NCBI GenBank assembly: GCA_937894065.1
Contig: CALCST010000036.1
Location: forward strand, 28,737-92,736
Length of the DNA stretch: 64,000 nt
Source: an uncultured Parabacteroides sp.
GTDB taxonomy: Bacteria > Bacteroidota > Bacteroidia > Bacteroidales > Tannerellaceae
Direction of reading: 5' to 3'
Shown here piece by piece: positions 25,964-35,200 of this stretch. The notes beneath the pieces were generated by a model, which saw only the letters and a list, made by a program, of their open reading frames with translations, ran no database searches and was not told the DNA's origin. How positions within the stretch are numbered: position 1 is the stretch's first letter; the number at the start of each line of letters is the position of its first letter. A program made the translations under genes and the position numbers.

Positions 25964-26740
25964 TTATTCAACCACCCTTTCCCCCGAAAGAATCTGCTGT
26001 AACTCTTCTGCTGTAACATTAACACTCAGATTACCTTTGTGTGCCACAGAAATCTTTCCTCTTTCTTCAGAAACAATGATGACTATTGCGTCAGTTTCGA
26101 GTGACATACCAAGACCGGAGCGATGGCGCAATCCCATTTCCTTAGGCAAACTTGCGTTTTGCGCAACGGGCAGAATACATCCGGCAGCTTTGATTCTGTT
26201 GTCGGCAATAATCATTGCGCCGTCGTGCAAAGGGCTGTTCTTGAAGAATATATTTTCAATCAGGCGGGCATTCACGTCGGCATTAAACATTTCACCAGTG
26301 TGTTCATAAACTGTCAGTTCCATTTCCTGTTGTATGCAAATAAGTGCGCCTGTTTTCTTTTTAGCCATATTCATACATGCAAGAACAACGGGAGCTACGA
26401 ATTTACTTTCGTTTTCACTGTTCGGGTCGCGTTTGCTGAATAGCTTGCTGAGGAATTTCCATCCTCTGTGTGAACCAAGTACAAGGAGGAAACGCCTGAT
26501 TTCGTCCTGGAAAAGAACCACCAGTACAACGAAACCTACGCTGATAAACTTATCCAATATGGCTCCCATCAGCTTCATTTCCAGAACGTGCGAGATAAGA
26601 ATCCATACAACTATAAATGATACTACACCACTGAATATCGCCAAAGTTCCCGAAGTCTTCATCACCTGATATGTCTTATACAGGAAAAAGGCGACAAGCA
26701 ATATGTCAATTAAATCTTTAACGCCGAATTGTAGCCACAT
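25964..26740 (-). CDS. dacA/cdaA: Diadenylate cyclase (CdaA type)
   Basis: 258 residues: three N-terminal membrane helices (about 10-80; LIDILLVAFFLYKTY, LAIFSGVVSFIVVWIL) followed by the DisA_N cyclase domain with the DGA motif (SPLHDGAMII) and RHR motif (GLRHRSGLGMS). It makes the second messenger c-di-AMP from two ATP at the inner membrane. Its ATG is 13 bases after the folP stop, so both should be one transcript; a folP-dacA pairing is usual in Bacteroidetes. The common partners cdaR and glmM are not adjacent. Confidence 0.94.
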   Translation of the reverse strand: MWLQFGVKDLIDILLVAFFLYKTYQVMKTSGTLAIFSGVVSFIVVWILISHVLEMKLMGAILDKFISVGFVVLVVLFQDEIRRFLLVLGSHRGWKFLSKLFSKRDPNSENESKFVAPVVLACMNMAKKKTGALICIQQEMELTVYEHTGEMFNADVNARLIENIFFKNSPLHDGAMIIADNRIKAAGCILPVAQNASLPKEMGLRHRSGLGMSLETDAIVIIVSEERGKISVAHKGNLSVNVTAEELQQILSGERVVE

Positions 26741-26753
26741 TTTGTTTATTTGT

Positions 26754-27647
26754 TTATATAGTTTTTTTAGTTGACGAGTTTACAATTTTGCAAGTTGACG
26801 AATGTTCCGGCTCGCCGGAAAGCATTCCGCATATTCTTACTGTTTCAACAGCTTCTTTCACATCATGAACTCTTAATATATTTGCCCCGTTGAGCAATGC
26901 AAAGGTGTGGAGCACGCTTGTTCCGTTCAGACTTTCTTCCGCAGTGCATCCCAACAGTTTGTAAATCATGCTTTTTCTGGATATTCCTACAAGGAGAGGC
27001 AAGCCGAAGAGTTCGAAATCCTTCAGATGTCTCATCAGCTCGTAGTTTTGCTCCATAGTTTTACTGAAGCCGAAGCCCGGGTCAAGAATAATATCGTGCA
27101 CGCCCATCAGACGCAGCCTTTCCACCTTGGCCGACAAATCCGTCATTATGTCGGCAGTGATATTGTTGTAGTCTGTGTTCTGCTGCATAGTCTTAGGCGT
27201 TCCGCGCATATGCATCAGGATATATGGAACTTGCAGTTCTGCTACAGTTCGAAACATATCCTTGTCAAGGTCGCCGCCCGAAATATCATTTATTATGGCA
27301 ACTCCAAATTCCTCCACGCAGCGTCGTGCCACTTCTGCCCTGAAAGTATCCACTGAAACTATAGCTTCCGGATAATCTTTTGAGATAATCTTCAGAGCCG
27401 TTTCCAGCCTTTTCATCTCCTCTTCGGCAGAAATATCGTCAGCATCTGGGCGGGATGAATAACCGCCTACATCAATCATATCTCCACCTTCACTGATTAT
27501 TGCCTCAATACGCTTTCTGATGGAATCTTCTGTTTGCTTGCGGCTTCCTTCATAAAATGAGTCCGGGGTGACATTCAATATACCCATAACCAGAGGTTTC
27601 TCCAACGACAGAAGCTCACCTTTAATATTTAGAGTTGAGTGTTTCAT
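26754..27647 (-). CDS. folP: Dihydropteroate synthase with a repeat-derived C-terminal tail
   Basis: A 297-residue TIM-barrel enzyme that joins p-aminobenzoate to the pterin diphosphate in folate synthesis, the sulfonamide target. Motifs: MGILNVTPDSFYEG (pterin-phosphate loop), DVGGYSSRPD, IINDISGG, DPGFGFSKT, GISRKSMI and a final RVHDVKEAVE. The normal domain ends near residue 280; the last 15-18 residues (HSSTCKIVNSSTKKTI) are encoded by the dispersed octamer repeat (26768-26803), which has become coding. An upstream -7 box is at 27676 to 27669. Confidence 0.95.
   Translation of the reverse strand: MKHSTLNIKGELLSLEKPLVMGILNVTPDSFYEGSRKQTEDSIRKRIEAIISEGGDMIDVGGYSSRPDADDISAEEEMKRLETALKIISKDYPEAIVSVDTFRAEVARRCVEEFGVAIINDISGGDLDKDMFRTVAELQVPYILMHMRGTPKTMQQNTDYNNITADIMTDLSAKVERLRLMGVHDIILDPGFGFSKTMEQNYELMRHLKDFELFGLPLLVGISRKSMIYKLLGCTAEESLNGTSVLHTFALLNGANILRVHDVKEAVETVRICGMLSGEPEHSSTCKIVNSSTKKTI
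26768..26803. repeat. Octamer-repeat copy inside the folP 3' end
   Basis: AGTTGACGAGTTTACA and GCAAGTTGACGAA match the left arm of the dispersed octamer repeat (compare 24649-24664). On the reverse strand it is read in frame as the end of folP. Confidence 0.7.
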
Positions 27648-27668
27648 TTACTAATGATTATTTGCTCG

Positions 27669-27703
27669 CAAAGATAGAAATTCTTCTTTTATTCTTACTT
27701 TTG
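27669..27703. promoter_or_regulatory. Divergent promoters of folP (-) and murF (+)
   Basis: Reverse TATCTTTG at 27676 to 27669 (folP) and forward TACTTTTG at 27696-27703 (murF, ATG at 27730). Here the boxes point away from each other and the transcripts do not overlap. Confidence 0.6.
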
Positions 27704-27729
27704 CTCCGTCTATAAAAAAGCTTGGATTT

Positions 27730-29013
27730 ATGAAGTTGACAGAACTATATGATTTATATCTTCAGCACCCGACGGTGACCACCGACAGCCGCAATTGCCC
27801 TGCCGGTTCAATCTTCTTCGCCCTTAAAGGCGAGCGGTTCGACGGAAACAAATATGCCGAAGGCGCCCTGGCTTCCGGAGCAGCATACGCAGTAATCGAC
27901 AATGCCGAATATAAGAGCAGCGAACGCATGATTCTCGTTGATGATGTACTTTCAACATTGCAGCAGCTGGCACGCCTGCATCGCCACACTTTGGGCATTC
28001 CCGTAATAGGAATCACAGGCACAAACGGAAAAACGACTACAAAGGAATTGCTGGCTGCCGTTTTGTCCCGCAAATACAACTTGCTTTACACTGCCGGAAA
28101 TCTGAACAACCAGATTGGAGTTCCGCTCACTATTCTCAAAATGACGGCACAACACGAAATGGCAGTAATCGAAATGGGAGCAAATCATCCCGGCGACATA
28201 AAGGAACTTGTGGAAATAGCCGCTCCTAACTATGGACTTATAACCAACGTCGGCCGTGCGCATCTCGAAGGCTTCGGCTCTTTCGAAGGAGTGATGAAGA
28301 CTAAAGGCGAGCTTTACGACTTTATCCGCCATAATGGAGGAAAGATTTTCCTAAACGCCTCAAATCCATATCTGCCTGCGATGGCAAACGGATTGGAAAG
28401 CATAACATATGGAACAGGCTGCGATTGCTTTGTTTATGGTGAGGAAACGGAATGTAATCCTTTCCTGTCTTTTTCATGGACAGGCAGCGGAAACACATAT
28501 AATGTGAAAACTCATCTTATCGGTTCTTACAATCTTGACAATCTCCTTGCAGCCGTAGCGGTAGGTTCTTATTTCGGCGTTCCCGCCGAAGCAATCAACA
28601 ATGCTTTGGAAAGTTATATGCCGACAAACAACCGTTCGCAGTTCAAGCAAACCGAGCGTAACAGCCTTATTATCGATGCATATAATGCCAATCCCAGCAG
28701 TATGAAGGTGGCTATTGATAATTTTGCCGCAATGAAGGGTTTGCCAAAGGCTGTTGTTCTTGGAGATATGAAAGAACTTGGTCCGGAAAGCGATGCCTTG
28801 CATCTCGAGGTTGTTGAGCAGTTGCGCCGCTATGGTTTCGACAAGGTTTATCTTTGCGGCGAGCATTTTTCTAATGTTGCTTCTGGCTTCTCTCCATTTG
28901 CTACTACCGCTGATATGGTTGAGGCTCTGAAAAAAGATAATTTATCGGGATATTATATTTTGATTAAAGGTTCTCATAGCATGGGACTGGAGAAGGTTGG
29001 GGAGATGTTGTGA
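27730..29013 (+). CDS. murF: UDP-N-acetylmuramoyl-tripeptide--D-alanyl-D-alanine ligase
   Basis: 427 residues, Mur ligase fold: N-terminal UDP-binding domain (VTTDSRNCPAGSIFFALKG), central ATPase with the P-loop GITGTNGKTTTKE (about residues 94-106) and GANHPGDIKELVEI, and a C-terminal domain with IDAYNANPSSM and LGDMKELG. It adds D-Ala-D-Ala to the muramoyl tripeptide in the cytosol. Slightly shorter than E. coli MurF (452). It stands alone, away from the dcw cluster. Confidence 0.95.
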   Translation: MKLTELYDLYLQHPTVTTDSRNCPAGSIFFALKGERFDGNKYAEGALASGAAYAVIDNAEYKSSERMILVDDVLSTLQQLARLHRHTLGIPVIGITGTNGKTTTKELLAAVLSRKYNLLYTAGNLNNQIGVPLTILKMTAQHEMAVIEMGANHPGDIKELVEIAAPNYGLITNVGRAHLEGFGSFEGVMKTKGELYDFIRHNGGKIFLNASNPYLPAMANGLESITYGTGCDCFVYGEETECNPFLSFSWTGSGNTYNVKTHLIGSYNLDNLLAAVAVGSYFGVPAEAINNALESYMPTNNRSQFKQTERNSLIIDAYNANPSSMKVAIDNFAAMKGLPKAVVLGDMKELGPESDALHLEVVEQLRRYGFDKVYLCGEHFSNVASGFSPFATTADMVEALKKDNLSGYYILIKGSHSMGLEKVGEML

Positions 29014-29060
29014 ATTCTTGACGACTTTCTTTAGTATATTGATTATATGAGATTTATATT

Positions 29061-29092
29061 TTCAGCCATTTTTATATGGCTGAAACTTTTTT
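29061..29092 (+). terminator. Terminator after murF
   Basis: TTCAGCCAT (29061-29069) pairs with ATGGCTGAA (29076-29084), followed by a run of eight T's. Confidence 0.85.
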
Positions 29093-29165
29093 TTCACAAT
29101 ATATGAAAAACTTTTTTCATAATATATGGAAATTCTTTTTCATCCGGATGAAAAAAATTTTTCAA
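29091..29165. repeat. Tandem palindrome array B (22-23 bp period)
   Basis: TTCA-containing units start at 29093, 29116, 29139 and 29161 (steps 23, 23, 22). The first three are imperfect palindromes of the form TTTTTCAT...ATGAAAAA, the clearest being TTTTTCATCCGGATGAAAAA (29136-29155). The array follows the murF terminator directly. The 303-base gap 29014-29316 holds these and the porin terminator. Confidence 0.75.
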
Positions 29166-29248
29166 AGTAAGATTATGATTTGAAACAGTATTTTCTTTTT
29201 TATTCCGTGCAGCTTTGAAAGCTAAAATCTGCTGGGATAATAAAAAAT

Positions 29249-29287
29249 AAAAGCCAATAGCAAAATTACTTGATGCTATTGGCTTTT
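29249..29287 (-). terminator. Terminator after the OprO/P-like porin
   Basis: AAAAGCCAATAGCA (29249-29262) pairs perfectly with TGCTATTGGCTTTT (29274-29287). T-rich on the leftward side. Confidence 0.88.
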
Positions 29288-29316
29288 AACTTATATAATA
29301 AATGTGTGTTTTTATA

Positions 29317-30582
29317 TTACAATCCCAATTCCACCTGGAATCTGAACTGCCAGCGGTTGTAAGTAGGATCTACAGGATTGATTTTATGGTTATATGAAGC
29401 ATCGGCTTGAACCTTCAGACTATGACCAATCAGGTATTTGGTAACACCGATAGTAGTCTGGTTATATTTTTCATATCCTACCATTTGCTGAACCTTTTCT
29501 TCTGGGAACATAGTTGAATTACGTAGTGCAATTTCCCAGTTTTTCGGGAATAGATAACTTGTCTGAATATTCAAACCGTTACCATTGTATATAGATGTTT
29601 CATTGTCGCCTGTAAACAGCGGGTCGGAACATTTACGTCCCATAAAGTCAGTGTAGAATGCAAAACCGTTGTATTTCAAAATAAAGTCAACAAAGTAGCT
29701 GTTAATGTCTCGGGTTTCGTTGTTCGGCATTATGTCGCCTTTTTGTCCCTGAAGTCTGTTGGTGTTGTCGTTGAAAGAATATGCGCCGGCGAGAAGGATT
29801 TTTACTCTTTCCTCGCGTTCGAAATCTCCTTCAGTGATATCACCCAAAGATTTGAAACGTCCCAGAGGGAAAAGTTCAACACGACCGGTATATGCGAAAC
29901 CGCTGTTTTTACTTACGCTCCAGTTTCGTCCTTCACCCAAAGTGATAGAACCTTTCAAGCCGATATTGAAATCTGCAAAAAGCTTTTCATAATATTCTGT
30001 AAACAAACCGAAGTCACGGTCGATGTTGAACTCAGAGTTTACGATACTTCTGTCCACAAACTGCAAAGCACTGGATGAGTTCACACGTGCACGGTTGGCT
30101 TTTATCTTTGTCTGTCCGAAACCGATGCTGAAATTGTTGGTTGGCATATAGAACACCATCGCGTCGCGGATGATATTTACGTTTCCGTTAGGAATAACTT
30201 CTGCATCATATGGAGAGAATCCCAACTGGATAGAATATAACAATTTAGGTGAGAAAATATAACCGTCGAAACGTAGACGCAGACGCTTCACACGAGCTTC
30301 TGTTTCAGTGTGTGAGAAGTTGTCGTCGAACGAAGCTGATGCCATGCTCTGCATACGGAAACGCATCGTCATCTTATAGCTTTTGTTCTTTGGTTCGAAA
30401 GAAATACCTTTACCGACTTCGATATTAGGCATATTACGCAAATGTTCCAGCATTTCTTCTGATTCGTTGTTTGTTGTCAGGGAGTCTATGAACGATGACC
30501 AGCTGCTGGTTTTCTTTTCCTGTGCCGACAGGCTAATACTGAAAATTAATAAGAATAATGATAAAATGTTTCTGAGTTTCAT
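29317..30582 (-). CDS. OprO/OprP-family (phosphate-selective type) porin
   Basis: 421 residues, signal peptide (MKLRNILSLFLLIFSISLSA), a short coiled N-terminal part (about 25-60), then barrel strands of the Porin_O_P family (MTMRFRMQSMASASF, VKRLRLRFDGYIFSPKLLYS, FSIGFGQTKIKANRARV, FVDRSIVNSEFNIDRDFGL). The mature protein ends FRFQVELGL. The family forms trimeric anion channels, but Bacteroidetes members are not known to be phosphate specific. A -7 box lies at 30606 to 30599. Monocistronic. Confidence 0.85.
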   Translation of the reverse strand: MKLRNILSLFLLIFSISLSAQEKKTSSWSSFIDSLTTNNESEEMLEHLRNMPNIEVGKGISFEPKNKSYKMTMRFRMQSMASASFDDNFSHTETEARVKRLRLRFDGYIFSPKLLYSIQLGFSPYDAEVIPNGNVNIIRDAMVFYMPTNNFSIGFGQTKIKANRARVNSSSALQFVDRSIVNSEFNIDRDFGLFTEYYEKLFADFNIGLKGSITLGEGRNWSVSKNSGFAYTGRVELFPLGRFKSLGDITEGDFEREERVKILLAGAYSFNDNTNRLQGQKGDIMPNNETRDINSYFVDFILKYNGFAFYTDFMGRKCSDPLFTGDNETSIYNGNGLNIQTSYLFPKNWEIALRNSTMFPEEKVQQMVGYEKYNQTTIGVTKYLIGHSLKVQADASYNHKINPVDPTYNRWQFRFQVELGL

Positions 30583-30598
30583 GTGTTTAAATTTTTTG

Positions 30599-30606
30599 CA
30601 AAGATA
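30599..30606 (-). promoter_or_regulatory. -7 box of the OprO/P-like porin
   Basis: The reverse strand reads TATCTTTG, 17 bases before the start codon at 30582, so the leader would be very short. Confidence 0.45.
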
Positions 30607-30712
30607 ACTTAATAGCTATTACAAATAGGCGACAGTGATGTTACAATGCTGTTACATGGCTGAGATTGATGAATTTGTTGCTTGTACATTTCTAATGAAA
30701 AAAAGAAAATAG

Positions 30713-30720
30713 TAATTTTG
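30713..30720 (+). promoter_or_regulatory. Probable -7 box of rex
   Basis: TAATTTTG. If used, the rex leader is about 170 bases and contains the repeat hairpin at 30744-30873. No TTTG stands at the usual -33 distance. Confidence 0.45.
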
Positions 30721-30743
30721 CAGTTTTACATTAAGTAGATGAG

Positions 30744-30873
30744 GAAGCTAGGTTTCGGAGATAAGTTGACAAGGTAAGATTACCTTTGCTTTTCTGTTTT
30801 TTATGACAGAGAAACCTCGTCAAATTGTTCCCTTGTTAACTTGTTCCCTTAAAAGTAGAGCTTGCGAAACTTT
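30744..30873. repeat. Repeat element in the rex leader
   Basis: AAGTTGACAAGG (30763-30774) on the left and CCTTGTTAACTTGTT (30831-30845) on the right, closed by AGAGCTTGCGAAACTTT (30857-30873), the right terminal repeat seen at 7225-7244. The left end is degenerate. The 313-base gap 30583-30895 contains only this and two promoter boxes. Confidence 0.65.
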
Positions 30874-30895
30874 GAATTAATAACATTAAAAAAGA

Positions 30896-31537
30896 ATGAC
30901 TGTTGACGATATTAAACCGGTAATGAAGGTTCCGGAGCCGACGTTGAGAAGACTGCCATGGTATTTGGCTTTCTTGAAGTTGCTGAAAGCTCGCGGTGAA
31001 GAATTTGTTTCGTCCACTCAAATAGCGAAAGAGATAAATGTTGATGCGAGTCAGGTCGCGAAGGATTTGTCGTTTGTCAATGTTTCGGGAAAGACGCGTG
31101 TTGGATATGAAATAGATGCCCTTATAGAAGAACTTGATGATTTTTTAGGTTTTGCTTCTTCGCATAAAGCTGTAATCTTCGGAGTCGGAAGTTTGGGAGC
31201 AGCATTGCTTCAGGATACTGGTTTGAAGCAATATGGTCTGGAAGTGGTTGCCGGTTTTGATGTTCGCCGTGAATTATCCGGAAAGTCAATAAACGGAATA
31301 CCGGTTTATCATATTGATGATTTCCCTGCCATCCGTAAGAAACTAGGGGCAACTATAGGAATTGTAACTGTTCCGGTGGACAAAGCTCAGGAAGTTACAG
31401 ATTATATGATAAAGGGCGGAATACGAGCTTTGTGGAACTTTACGCCTTTCCGTATTCGTGTGCCGGAGAATATTGTAGTGCAGAACACTTCGCTTTATGC
31501 TCATTTGGCGGTGATGTTTAATAGGATTCAGGAGTAA
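30896..31537 (+). CDS. rex: Redox-sensing transcriptional repressor Rex
   Basis: 213 residues. The N-terminal winged helix (about 10-80; VPEPTLRRLPWYLAFLKLL, ASQVAKDLSFVNVSGKTRVGY) is followed by a Rossmann NAD(H) domain with GVGSLGAAL (about residues 97-105) and the family end WNFTPFRIRVP...LYAHLAVM. Rex binds DNA when NADH is low and represses fermentation and respiration genes; pta-ackA in this window is a plausible target, though I see no clear Rex operator. It precedes an FAH-family gene. Confidence 0.95.
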   Translation: MTVDDIKPVMKVPEPTLRRLPWYLAFLKLLKARGEEFVSSTQIAKEINVDASQVAKDLSFVNVSGKTRVGYEIDALIEELDDFLGFASSHKAVIFGVGSLGAALLQDTGLKQYGLEVVAGFDVRRELSGKSINGIPVYHIDDFPAIRKKLGATIGIVTVPVDKAQEVTDYMIKGGIRALWNFTPFRIRVPENIVVQNTSLYAHLAVMFNRIQE

Positions 31538-31608
31538 CAGGTGACAAGTTGACAAGGGAACAAGTTGACAAGACCTTCCTCGTATCTGAAGCCTCGTCCC
31601 CTTGTCTC
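31538..31608. repeat. Octamer-period repeat directly after the rex stop
   Basis: The left arm holds four successive octamers ending in ACAAG (31541-31572; for example TTGACAAG, GGAACAAG), and the right arm reads CTCGTCCC, CTTGTCTC. It begins at the base after the rex stop codon and ends 15 bases before the next ATG. Confidence 0.8.
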
Positions 31609-31622
31609 TAAAATACACATTT

Positions 31623-32237
31623 ATGAAAATAATAGCAGTAGGAATGAATTACGCAGCTCACAATAAAGAGCTGAATCATACGTTAGAATTAAAAGAGCCG
31701 ACAATCTTTATGAAGGCTGATTCTGCATTACTGAAAGACGGTAAGCCGTTTTTTATTCCGGATTTCACAAAAGAGGTGCATTATGAAACGGAATTGGTGG
31801 TGCGTATCGACCGTTTGGGAAAGAATATAGCCGAGCGTTTTGCTCATCGTTATTATAATGAGGTAACAGTGGGGATAGACTTTACTGCGCGCGACTTACA
31901 ACGTGACTTGCGCTCTAAAGGTTTGCCTTGGGAAATAAGTAAGGCGTTCGACAATTCTGCTGTGATAGGGCAGTTTGTTCCTCTTTCATCAGTGGGAGAA
32001 GTTCAGAATCTGAATTTCCATCTTGATATAAACGGACAGACTGTTCAGAGAGGATGCACAGCTGATATGCTTTTCTCCGTAGATAAGATTGTGGCTTATG
32101 TCAGTCGCTTTTTTACTCTTAAGATTGGTGACTTGATTTTTACCGGAACTCCTGTCGGTGTTGGACCGGTTGCTATCAATGACCATCTGCAGGGTTATAT
32201 TGGCGAAGAAAAGTTGCTGGACTTTCATGTCCGGTAA
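31623..32237 (+). CDS. Fumarylacetoacetate hydrolase (FAH) family protein
   Basis: 204 residues from the ATG at 31623 (MKIIAVGMNYAAHNKEL); a longer start at 31602 would translate through repeat sequence. FAH-fold motifs: EVHYETELVVRI (metal-binding Glu residues), VGIDFTARDLQRDLRSKG, WEISKAFDNSAVIG and a final FTGTPVGVGPV. Members hydrolyse C-C bonds in acylpyruvates or decarboxylate oxaloacetate; the substrate here is unknown. It lies 30 bases upstream of porU, so the two may be co-transcribed. Confidence 0.87.
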   Translation: MKIIAVGMNYAAHNKELNHTLELKEPTIFMKADSALLKDGKPFFIPDFTKEVHYETELVVRIDRLGKNIAERFAHRYYNEVTVGIDFTARDLQRDLRSKGLPWEISKAFDNSAVIGQFVPLSSVGEVQNLNFHLDINGQTVQRGCTADMLFSVDKIVAYVSRFFTLKIGDLIFTGTPVGVGPVAINDHLQGYIGEEKLLDFHVR

Positions 32238-32267
32238 CCCGGTTTTGAAAGTTTGTAAACAAATGAA

Positions 32268-35200
32268 ATGCTGATGAGAAGATTTCTCTGTACAATTATT
32301 TTATCTCTATTTTGTTTGTCGGTTGTTTTTGCTGCCGACAGCCGCTATGCTGCCCATTCGGCGCTGTCGTCCGGACGCTGGGTGAAAGTCAGTGTTGATG
32401 CCAATGGCGTGTACAAGCTTACTGAGTCACAGCTTAAACAGATGGGATTTCAGGATATTTCCAAGGTTTCGGTATGCGGATATGGCGGTTGGCCTCAATC
32501 GGAAACACTTACCGGCGAGGAGGCTGACGATGTGCCGCAGGTTGCTGTTTATCGTGGAAACGGATATATACTTTTCTATGGCAAAGGAACAGTGAAATGG
32601 GAATATGGCAAGGTTGGCGATACAGAGACTTTTGTTCATACCAATAATCCTTATTCAACATTGGGATATTATTTCATTACGGATGCTCTTCCGGTTAATG
32701 ATATGAAAACAGAGGATTCGGTTGACGGTGCCGTGCGTAAAATCACAACTTTTGATGATTACAGCCTTTGGGAAAAGGAGCTTGTTTCGGTGAATACTTC
32801 AGGACGTGATTTGTTCGGCGAGTCTTTTCAGATGAATCCTACGCAAACTTTCAGCATGAATATTCCGGGAATAACTGCGGATGACGCTATTGTGTCTTTC
32901 CGTTTTATTTCCAAGACGAGTTCAAGAACATCGGTGAGTGTTGAAGCCAATAGTACTACCGTTATCAGCACAAGTATTGCCGGACCTTCAAGTAGTAGCA
33001 CTGAATCATATACAGCTGCACGAAGCGTGACTAGCGCAGGACGTTGGCAAGGAGAAAAATCGGAAGATGTGAAGCTGACGGTAAATTTCGGTGCGACGGG
33101 TAATCAGAATACTTATCTGGATTATATACGTGTACAGTCGAAACGTGCATTGAAGCAATACGGAAATACTACGTTTTTCCGCAGTCTGGATGCCCGTAAC
33201 AATGTTTCCCGCTTTGTAATTGCTGATGCTACAGCTTCTACTGTGGTTTTTGATATTACGGATGCGGAGAGTCCGAAGATTATGTCCGGTTCGCTGTCCG
33301 GTTCGGAATATAGTTTTTCAATCAAGGCAGAATCTACATTGCGTGAGTTTGTTGCTGTTGAGGCGGACAAACTGACTGCAACGCCTACTGTTGTGGGTGA
33401 GATTGAAGCTCAGGACTTGCATGGGCTTGAACAGACGGATATGGTTATCATAGTTCCTAAGGCTTTCCAGACTGAGGCAGAGCGCTTGGCAGAGTTTCAT
33501 AAGGAGAAAGACGGGTTGAAGGTGACTGTGGTCAATCCGGAATTGATTTATAACGAATTCTCCAGTGGAACTCCGGATGCTACTGCATATCGCCGTTTTA
33601 TGAAAATGTTTTATGACCGAAAGGCCTCGGATGATGATGCACCTAAATATTTGTTACTCTTTGGTGACGGTGCGTATGATAACCGTGGGCTTACGCAAGA
33701 GTGGAAGAACCAGCAGTCGCTGCTGAAGAATATGCTGCTGACATATCAGTCTGAGAATTCTTTGGATATTGACTCATATACTACTGATGATTATTTCGGG
33801 TTTCTGAAAGATAATACTGAAACATTCTATGCTCCGACAGCGGAACTTTGTCTGGGTATCGGACGTTTCCCTATCCGAACAAATGCCGAGGCTAAGGCTG
33901 CTGTGGATAAGGTGGTGAATTATACGTCTGACGCAAGCTGGGGCGACTGGAAAACGAATCTTTGTTTTATGGCTGACGATGGCAGTAATGCGGATAAATA
34001 TACTACGCTTCACATGGACCAGTCAAATCAGCTTACAGATATAGTCAATACTAACAGACCTGAGTTCAATATCAGCAAACTGTTCTTTGATGCTTATAAG
34101 AAAGACCGTACGGGCGGAAACGCTTCGTATCCTGATGTGAAAAATGCATTGCAGAAGCAGTTGAAGAATGGGGTTTTCCTGTTGAATTATACAGGACATG
34201 GCGGAACTGAAGCTCTTTCGGACGAGAAGGTTATAACGAAGAGTGATATCGTTCAGGCTTCGTATGAGCATTTACCGCTGTGGATTACGGCAACTTGCGA
34301 CTTTACCCGTTTTGATGCTATGACTACTTCGGCTGGTGAGGAAGTGTTTTTGAATGAGAAAAGCGGAGGTATTGCTCTTTATACAACTACAAGAGTTGTG
34401 ATGCCTGGACCGAATTTCCGACTTAACAAAGCTCTTATCGAACATTTATTTGCTCCTCTGAGTGGGAAAAGATATACGTTGGGTGAGGTGATGAAGGAAA
34501 CTAAGCTCAGTTCAACTCTCCGAAATGATGCCAACAAGCTTAATTTCGTTCTGATTGGTGACCCTGCCCTTACATTGGCATATTCTAATGAACAGATAAA
34601 GGTTACTGAGATTAATGGACAACTGGTTTCTGATTTGTCGGAACCTGTGCAGTTGAAGGCTTTGTCGAAGGTGACTCTCAAAGGCGAGGTTCAGTCGTTC
34701 GGAGGCGAGAAGATTCAGGATTTCAATGGACTCGTAAATCTTTCAGTGTTGGACAGTAAGGTGACTCTTACAACTTTGGATAATAACAATACCGGCACTA
34801 CATTCCAATATACTGATTATCCTAATACAATATATATAGGTGCTGATTCGGCACGTAACGGTTCGTTTACGTTCAACTTCACTGTACCTAAAGATATCTC
34901 GTATTCGAATGATGCAGGAAAAATGATTTTCTATGCTTCGGACGAGGCTAAGAGCCGTGATGCTCAGGGTGTGTTTCAGGAATTTATAGTTGGCGGAACA
35001 TCCGACGATGCCGGCGAGGACAATCAAGGGCCGGATATCCGTTATCTGTATCTGAACGATACTACTTTTGTTGACGGAGGAAAGGTGAACACTACACCGC
35101 TGTTAGTTGCCTGTGTATGGGATAAGAATGGTGTTAATGTTGCCGGAAGCGGCTTGGGACACGATATGGTTCTAACAATTGATAATAGTCCTTTCAATTC

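Noticed and set aside
30620..30660. Rex operator near rex
   Set aside because: TGTTACA occurs twice, but in direct rather than inverted order, and does not match the TTGTG...CACAA type operator.
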